Below the pieces are notes generated by a model. That model was given only the letters and a program-made list of their open reading frames with translations, had not been told where the DNA came from and ran no database searches. This document shows positions 60,057 through 64,000 of a stretch of 64,000 nt of DNA, one piece after another. The stretch's first letter is position 1, and each line of letters begins with the position of its first letter. Location of the stretch: positions 186,001-250,000 of the forward strand of contig JAEWRW010000020.1 in NCBI GenBank assembly GCA_023398815.1, written 5' to 3'. The position numbers were made by a program, and so were the translations under genes. Source of the stretch: Bacillota bacterium. Its GTDB lineage: Bacteria; Bacillota; Clostridia; Christensenellales; UMGS416.

Positions 60057-60950
60057 ATGAGCCGGTTTGAACAAAAATCCGGAGGGGCGATTTCCTCCAT
60101 GGACTTGAAGCGCCCCAGCGTCAAGCTGCTGTATTGGCTGATGTTCTCGGTGCTGATGGTGCTGGTGTGCGTCTGCCTGCTTCCGCCGCTGTGGATTTTT
60201 ATCTCCAGCATGAAGAGCACGGAGGAGCTGTATCAGATCCCGCCGACGCTGTTCCCTAAGGAGTTTGACCTTGGCAAGATCGCGGAAGTCTGGAAATCTC
60301 TGAAATTCATGAGATATTACCTGAACACCACCATTGTGGCCGGTGGGGCGGTGGTCTTCTCCATCATCGTCAATGGTCTGGCGGGGTATGTCATCTCCCG
60401 CCTGCGGCCCAAGGGCAGCAAGCTCTATTTGAACATCATGCTCTGGACCATGTTACTTCCCAATACGCTCAGCCTGGTGCCGCTTTTTAAGACCATGATC
60501 GATTTTCCCGTCTTTGGTTTCAATCTCACCAACACCTACTGGCCCATGTGGCTGATGTGCGGCTGCAATGCCTTTTATGTGTTGATCTTCAAGGGTTTCT
60601 TCGACGGCGTGCCGATGGCGCTGGTGGAGGCAGCCAAGCTGGATGGCTCGGGAAACCTGGGCATCTTCTTCCGCATCATGATCCCGCTGAGCATGCCCAT
60701 CATCGGGGTGGCGACGATCTTCACGGTCATTGGCGTGTGGGGCGACTTTTTGCTGCCCTATCTCATGCTGACCGACAAGGACGCCCAAACCATCATGGTG
60801 CGCATTTTCAACATCAAGAACACCTCGCTCTACACCCTAGACGTGCAGTTGATGTCGCTGGTGCTGTCCATTCTGCCATCGGTCGTCATCTTCCTATTCT
60901 TCCAGCGCTACATCATGCAGGGGTTTACTCTGAGCGGAATCAAGGGTTAA
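60057..60950 (+). CDS. Sugar ABC transporter permease 2 (MalG/UgpE type)
   Basis: 297 residues, GAGGAGGGAG before the ATG at 60057. Six membrane segments, PPLWIFISSMKSTEELYQIPPTLFP near the N-terminus (typical of MalG-like proteins), and the EAA loop ALVEAAKLDGSGNLGIFFRIMIPLSMPII. The C-terminus ends QRYIMQGFTLSGIKG, the usual family ending. It is the last gene of the YesMN-ABC region, followed by a strong terminator. No glycosidase gene is attached directly to this importer. Confidence 0.93.
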   Translation: MSRFEQKSGGAISSMDLKRPSVKLLYWLMFSVLMVLVCVCLLPPLWIFISSMKSTEELYQIPPTLFPKEFDLGKIAEVWKSLKFMRYYLNTTIVAGGAVVFSIIVNGLAGYVISRLRPKGSKLYLNIMLWTMLLPNTLSLVPLFKTMIDFPVFGFNLTNTYWPMWLMCGCNAFYVLIFKGFFDGVPMALVEAAKLDGSGNLGIFFRIMIPLSMPIIGVATIFTVIGVWGDFLLPYLMLTDKDAQTIMVRIFNIKNTSLYTLDVQLMSLVLSILPSVVIFLFFQRYIMQGFTLSGIKG

Positions 60951-61020
60951 TCCGCAAAGGACCGGAGGGATGCTCCTGACCGGCTTTTCCAAGAGCGCTC
61001 CATGCCCATTCCTATTGTGC

Positions 61021-61055
61021 GCCCCCGGCGGTTTCGCCGGGGGCCTCTCTCTTTT
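61021..61055 (+). terminator. Terminator of the sugar ABC operon
   Basis: GCCCCCGGCG (61021-61030) pairs perfectly with 61035-61044 over GTTT and is followed by CTCTCTCTTTTT. Confidence 0.93.
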
Positions 61056-61192
61056 TGGTCAACAGCGGTTTCATCCGCATTAGCTTGGGGTATGTGTGGG
61101 TTAAGCTTCATCCCTCGCTGGGCAGCCTGAAATGCGACGATAACGCCGGCGGCTATGACTAAACACAGTGCAGTTGCGTTTAGACACCCTTC

Positions 61193-61221
61193 GCGACACC
61201 GATGCCCGCTTCTGCTATAAT
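61193..61221 (+). promoter_or_regulatory. Promoter of the bceR-like gene
   Basis: A consensus -10 TATAAT (61216-61221) lies 17 bases after GCGACA (61193-61198), a -35 with four of six consensus bases. The ATG follows 30 bases after the -10. The rest of the gap 61056-61192 shows no feature. Confidence 0.65.
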
Positions 61222-61251
61222 GGCACCATGCACTCCAAGGGGTATTGCCTC

Positions 61252-61926
61252 ATGTATAAAATCCTGCTCATTGAAGACGACCCAGTCATCTGCACCGTTG
61301 TTGCCCGGGAGCTCACGAAGTGGGGCTTCGAGGTGCAGGCTGTGGAGCGGTTTGACGCAGTGGTGGAGGAATTTCAGCGTGCGGAACCGCACCTCGTCCT
61401 GATGGATGTCAATTTGCCCAGCCGCAACGGGTTCTACTGGTGCGGTGAAATTCGTCAAATCTCCAAGGCCCCGGTGCTGTTCCTATCCTCCCGAGACTCG
61501 TCGATGGACGTCGTGATGGCCGTGAGCCAGGGCGGTGACGATTACATCACAAAGCCGTTCTCTATGGATGTGCTGGTAGCCAAGGTGAACGCACTGCTCC
61601 GTCGCACCTATTCCTACCAGGAGGAGGTTGCGGACACACTGGAGCGGGGGAGCGCGAGGCTGAACCTATCCACTGGAACCATCGCCTGCAAGGGCCTTAT
61701 CGCCGAGCTCACCCGTAACGAGCTCAAAATCCTGGGGTTGCTGATGAAAGCCGGCGGCGCCATCGTGAGCCGAGAACACTTGATGCGTGAGCTGTGGCAG
61801 GACGAAAGCTTTATCGACGACAACACGCTGACGGTGAACGTGAATCGCCTTCGCAAGAAACTGCAGGACATCGGCTTGGCGGACTTCATCCATACTGCCA
61901 AAAACCAGGGGTATCAGGTGAAATGA
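61252..61926 (+). CDS. BceR-like OmpR-family response regulator
   Basis: 224 residues from the ATG at 61252, AAGGGG upstream; the family begins MYKILLIEDDPVI. Phosphoacceptor Asp52 in LVLMDVNLPSRNGFYWCGEIR, the phrase typical of BceR/GraR-type regulators; Lys in YITKPFSMDVL; winged-helix C-terminus (LTRNELKILGLLMKAGGAIVSREHLMRELWQDESFIDDNTLTVNVNRLRKKL). It responds through its kinase to peptide-antibiotic flux in the transporter. Its predicted site lies at 62935-62948. Confidence 0.92.
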   Translation: MYKILLIEDDPVICTVVARELTKWGFEVQAVERFDAVVEEFQRAEPHLVLMDVNLPSRNGFYWCGEIRQISKAPVLFLSSRDSSMDVVMAVSQGGDDYITKPFSMDVLVAKVNALLRRTYSYQEEVADTLERGSARLNLSTGTIACKGLIAELTRNELKILGLLMKAGGAIVSREHLMRELWQDESFIDDNTLTVNVNRLRKKLQDIGLADFIHTAKNQGYQVK

Positions 61927-62948
61927 GCTTTTTGCGCTATCTGCGGGACAACATTCGCTTCGTACTGCTCTACTTTATGCTGGTGGGCTTTTTGGCCGCG
62001 ATGGCGGTGCTGGCCGGCAGCGACCTGTACCGTCAGGATGGCGTCTATGCGGTGGTGGTCACCATTGTGTTGTATGTGGCTGGGTTACTGGTGGACTATG
62101 GGATCTGCCGGAAGCAGGTGCTGAGGCTCCGGGAGCTCGTATCAGCACAGGACAAGACGCCGCTGCTGCCCGAACCCAACGACTACCGTGATGAGCTTTA
62201 CGCCCAACTGGTGGCCGGTCTGTATGACGAACAGATGAAAAACCTGAACCGTATTGAGGAGGATGCCCGGGACAACCGGGAGTTCATGGCCGCCTGGGTG
62301 CATGAGGTGAAGACCCCGATCACAGCGGCGCGGCTGCTGCTGGAAGGGCAGGTGGGGGAGGCGGAGGCTGAGTCCCTGCGTGAGGAAATCGAGCGGATCA
62401 ACGGATACGTCGAGCAGGTGCTGTTCCACACCCGGGCAGATAGTTTCTCCCGAGATTACCTGCTTGCAGAGGAGGAACTGTTGCGCCTGGTGCGCGAAAA
62501 CGTGAAGAAACATTCGGCGCTGTTTATTCACAAACGCATTTCCGTGCAAATTGATATCCCACCCCATCTCACCGTGTGCACCGACCGCAAATGGCTGCTG
62601 TTCATCCTCGATCAACTGCTAACCAACGCCCTGAAATACACCTACAGCAATGGCAGTGTTCTCATCGCCGCCCGGCGTGACGGCGCGGAGACGGTGCTTT
62701 GCTATCAGGACAATGGTATGGGTATCGAGAAGGCCGATCTGGAGCGGTTGTTCGATAAGTCCTTCACCGGTCGAAACGGCCGCGAGGGGAACAGCGCCGC
62801 CACTGGCCTGGGGCTCTATCTGGCGCAAAAGCTGGCCTGCAAGCTGGGTCACCGCATCACCGTGTCGTCTGTGAAGGGACAGGGCACGACGGCGACGGTG
62901 CACTTCCCTGGGTTGGGAGACAATGAATACAACCTTACAAAAGTGTAA
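61923..62948 (+). CDS. BceS-like intramembrane-sensing histidine kinase
   Basis: 341 residues, ATG at 61923 overlapping the regulator stop (ATGA). Two membrane helices (about 13-31 and 41-59) are joined by a loop of only ~10 residues, so there is no extracellular sensor; in BceS-type kinases the signal comes from the ABC transporter. Kinase core: FMAAWVHEVKTPITAARLLLEG (His127), N-box LLFILDQLLTNALKYT, G-boxes CYQDNGMGI and GNSAATGLGLYLAQKLACKLG. It is followed by the transporter genes. Confidence 0.93.
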   Translation: MSFLRYLRDNIRFVLLYFMLVGFLAAMAVLAGSDLYRQDGVYAVVVTIVLYVAGLLVDYGICRKQVLRLRELVSAQDKTPLLPEPNDYRDELYAQLVAGLYDEQMKNLNRIEEDARDNREFMAAWVHEVKTPITAARLLLEGQVGEAEAESLREEIERINGYVEQVLFHTRADSFSRDYLLAEEELLRLVRENVKKHSALFIHKRISVQIDIPPHLTVCTDRKWLLFILDQLLTNALKYTYSNGSVLIAARRDGAETVLCYQDNGMGIEKADLERLFDKSFTGRNGREGNSAATGLGLYLAQKLACKLGHRITVSSVKGQGTTATVHFPGLGDNEYNLTKV

Positions 62949-62969
62949 GCCATGTGCCGTCGATTGTAA
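62935..62969 (+). promoter_or_regulatory. BceR binding box and half-site before the transporter genes
   Basis: TTACA-AAAG-TGTAA at 62935-62948 is an exact match to the TNACA-N4-TGTAA consensus known for BceR-like regulators, and it overlaps the last codons of the kinase gene. A lone TGTAA at 62965-62969 may be a second half-site. A -10-like TATACT lies at 63003-63008 with a poor -35, as expected for an activated promoter. Confidence 0.85.
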
Positions 62970-63056
62970 GTCAATTCGATGGCTCCTGCCTTTCTGCTTG
63001 GCTATACTTGCATTCGGCCGGTGAGCATCGGCCGAGTTTTCATTTGGAGGTCCGCA

Positions 63057-63827
63057 ATGGAAGTTCTTTCCGCAAGAAATGTGACCAAAGTGTATGGCTC
63101 CCGGATTGGCGCAATGAAATACCCCGCGCTCAATGGCATCGACCTATCGGTGCAGGAGGGCGAGTACCTGGGCATTATGGGGCCGTCGGGCTCTGGCAAG
63201 ACCACGCTTTTGAATGTGCTCAGCACCATTGACCGCCCCACCTCAGGCTCCGTCGCCATCGAGGGTCGCGATGTCTCAAAGATCCGCGAACCGGCGTTGT
63301 CCGAATTCCGCCGCAGCCGCCTGGGATTCTTGTTCCAGGACTTCAACCTGCTGGATACGATGACGCTGAAAGAAAACATTGTGCTGCCCTTGGCACTCTC
63401 CAAGACCTCTTACCCGGAGATCAGGCAGCGGCTGGATGGCTTGAGCCGGTCGCTGGGCATCGCGGATGTGCTGGACAAGCGGCCTTATGAGGTGTCCGGT
63501 GGGCAGAAGCAGCGTGCCGCCGCCGCCAGGGCCATCATCACGAACCCCGCCCTTGTGCTGGCCGACGAGCCAACCGGTGCGCTGGACAGCAAGTCTGCCC
63601 GGGAACTGCTGGGCTGCCTGGAAACCCTCAACACCCAGAACCACACGACGATTCTAATGGTCACCCACGATTCGTTCACGGCCTCGTGGTGCAGCCGCAT
63701 TGTGTTCATCAAGGATGGTTTGCTCTTTAGCGAGCTCCGCCGGGGGGACATGCCCCGCAAGGCCTTCTACCAGAGCATCCTGCAGGTGCTGGCCGTGATG
63801 GGGGGAGGCAACGGAAATGTTGATTAA
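63057..63827 (+). CDS. BceA-like ABC transporter ATP-binding protein
   Basis: 256 residues from the ATG at 63057 (TTGGAGGT upstream). MacB/LolD-type ATPase: Walker A GPSGSGKT (42-49), Q-loop FLFQDFNLLD, signature YEVSGGQKQR, Walker B LVLADEPTGALD and switch His in TILMVTHD. It powers the BceB permease, which removes or frees targets of bacitracin-like or lantibiotic peptides. The permease start lies inside its last codons (11-base overlap). Confidence 0.93.
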   Translation: MEVLSARNVTKVYGSRIGAMKYPALNGIDLSVQEGEYLGIMGPSGSGKTTLLNVLSTIDRPTSGSVAIEGRDVSKIREPALSEFRRSRLGFLFQDFNLLDTMTLKENIVLPLALSKTSYPEIRQRLDGLSRSLGIADVLDKRPYEVSGGQKQRAAAARAIITNPALVLADEPTGALDSKSARELLGCLETLNTQNHTTILMVTHDSFTASWCSRIVFIKDGLLFSELRRGDMPRKAFYQSILQVLAVMGGGNGNVD

Positions 63828-64000
63828 GCTGGCTCTTGGCAATCTCCACAGGAATTTCCGAAATTACTGGGCGTATTTCGTGAGCTCGGTTTTCAGTGCG
63901 TTTGTGCTGTATTTGTTCCTGTCCATCTGCTTTGGCGAGGCGACCAAGGCTGCCGCGTCACAAGCCACAACGACACTGTTTGGCATTGGTGCGTTTCTGA
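63817..64000 (+). CDS. BceB-like FtsX-type permease, 3' end outside window
   Basis: An open frame from the ATG at 63817 to the window edge gives 61 visible residues: MLIKLALGNLHRNFRNYWAY, then a first membrane helix (FVSSVFSAFVLYLFLSICFG). This is the standard N-terminus of ten-helix BceB-type permeases (K-A-x-x-N-x-x-R-N-x-x-x-Y). GGGGGAGG precedes it, inside the ATPase gene. The large extracellular domain and remaining helices lie beyond base 64000. Confidence 0.85.
   Translation, partial: MLIKLALGNLHRNFRNYWAYFVSSVFSAFVLYLFLSICFGEATKAAASQATTTLFGIGAFL

Noticed and set aside
1..64000. tRNA, rRNA, transposase or phage genes
   Set aside because: No cloverleaf with a T-arm GTTCRA motif, no rRNA stretch and no DDE or integrase motif was found by eye; a tRNAscan/ISfinder run would settle it.

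Overview
The window is a high-GC (roughly 60 %) bacterial chromosome segment. Gram-positive style operons with strong AGGAGG-type ribosome binding sites, YesM/YesN and BceRS-type two-component systems, a short HisG that needs HisZ, S21, an ArsP-type permease, and many FN3/InlB-repeat surface proteins all point to an anaerobic or facultative Bacillota, most likely a high-GC Clostridia living on plant polysaccharide. No tRNA, rRNA, CRISPR array, insertion sequence, phage gene or replication origin was recognised. The layout looks chromosomal and mostly metabolic.

Layout. 1-3366: 3' part of a large repetitive surface protein. 3622-5079: DUF5060/DUF4038-type glycosidase (-). 5347-6846: ArsR regulator and ArsP-like permease, each with a copy of the same palindromic operator. 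7179-10857: MerR-controlled redox cassette (flavodoxin, DUF362, carboxymuconolactone decarboxylase, aldo/keto reductase, MerR). 11094-17034: GH27, GH43, GH127 and an AraC regulator, a set suited to arabinose- and galactose-containing side chains. 17221-22731 (-): six-gene envelope operon with a VTC polyphosphate-polymerase domain protein, DUF4956, a Cthe_2159-like lipoprotein, a GT2-GtrA fusion, a phosphodiester glycosidase and a small membrane protein. It is preceded by an OmpR-type two-component system (22978-24872) and a four-half-site box in its promoter. 25164-27995: GH9 enzyme without signal peptide. 28462-29934: SelO. 30184-32361: secreted PKD/FN3 protein, a module paralogue of the first gene. 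33000-33182: rpsU. 33480-37082: nrdAB under an NrdR-like box. 37206-43163: transglutaminase lipoprotein, aldo/keto reductase, tandem OB-fold protein, GNAT, and two overlapping DUF2087 genes. 43380-45919: a chemoreceptor split by a one-base frameshift. 46364-52819: hisZGDBHAF-IE. 53050-60950: sensor-only membrane protein divergent from a YesN/YesM system and a sugar ABC importer (binding protein and two permeases, no ATPase gene). 61252-64000: BceRS-BceAB-like antimicrobial-peptide module with a canonical BceR box; the permease runs off the window.

How it fits together. Five predicted cytoplasmic glycosidases (no signal peptides), an AraC regulator, a sugar ABC importer and its YesMN-like system suggest uptake of oligosaccharides followed by intracellular trimming. 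Secreted adhesive-type proteins and a chemoreceptor fit life attached to plant fibre or in a mixed community. Metal/organoarsenical efflux, the MerR redox cassette and the Bce-type module are stress responses with recognisable operators. The least described unit is the VTC/DUF4956 envelope operon with its apparent dedicated two-component system.
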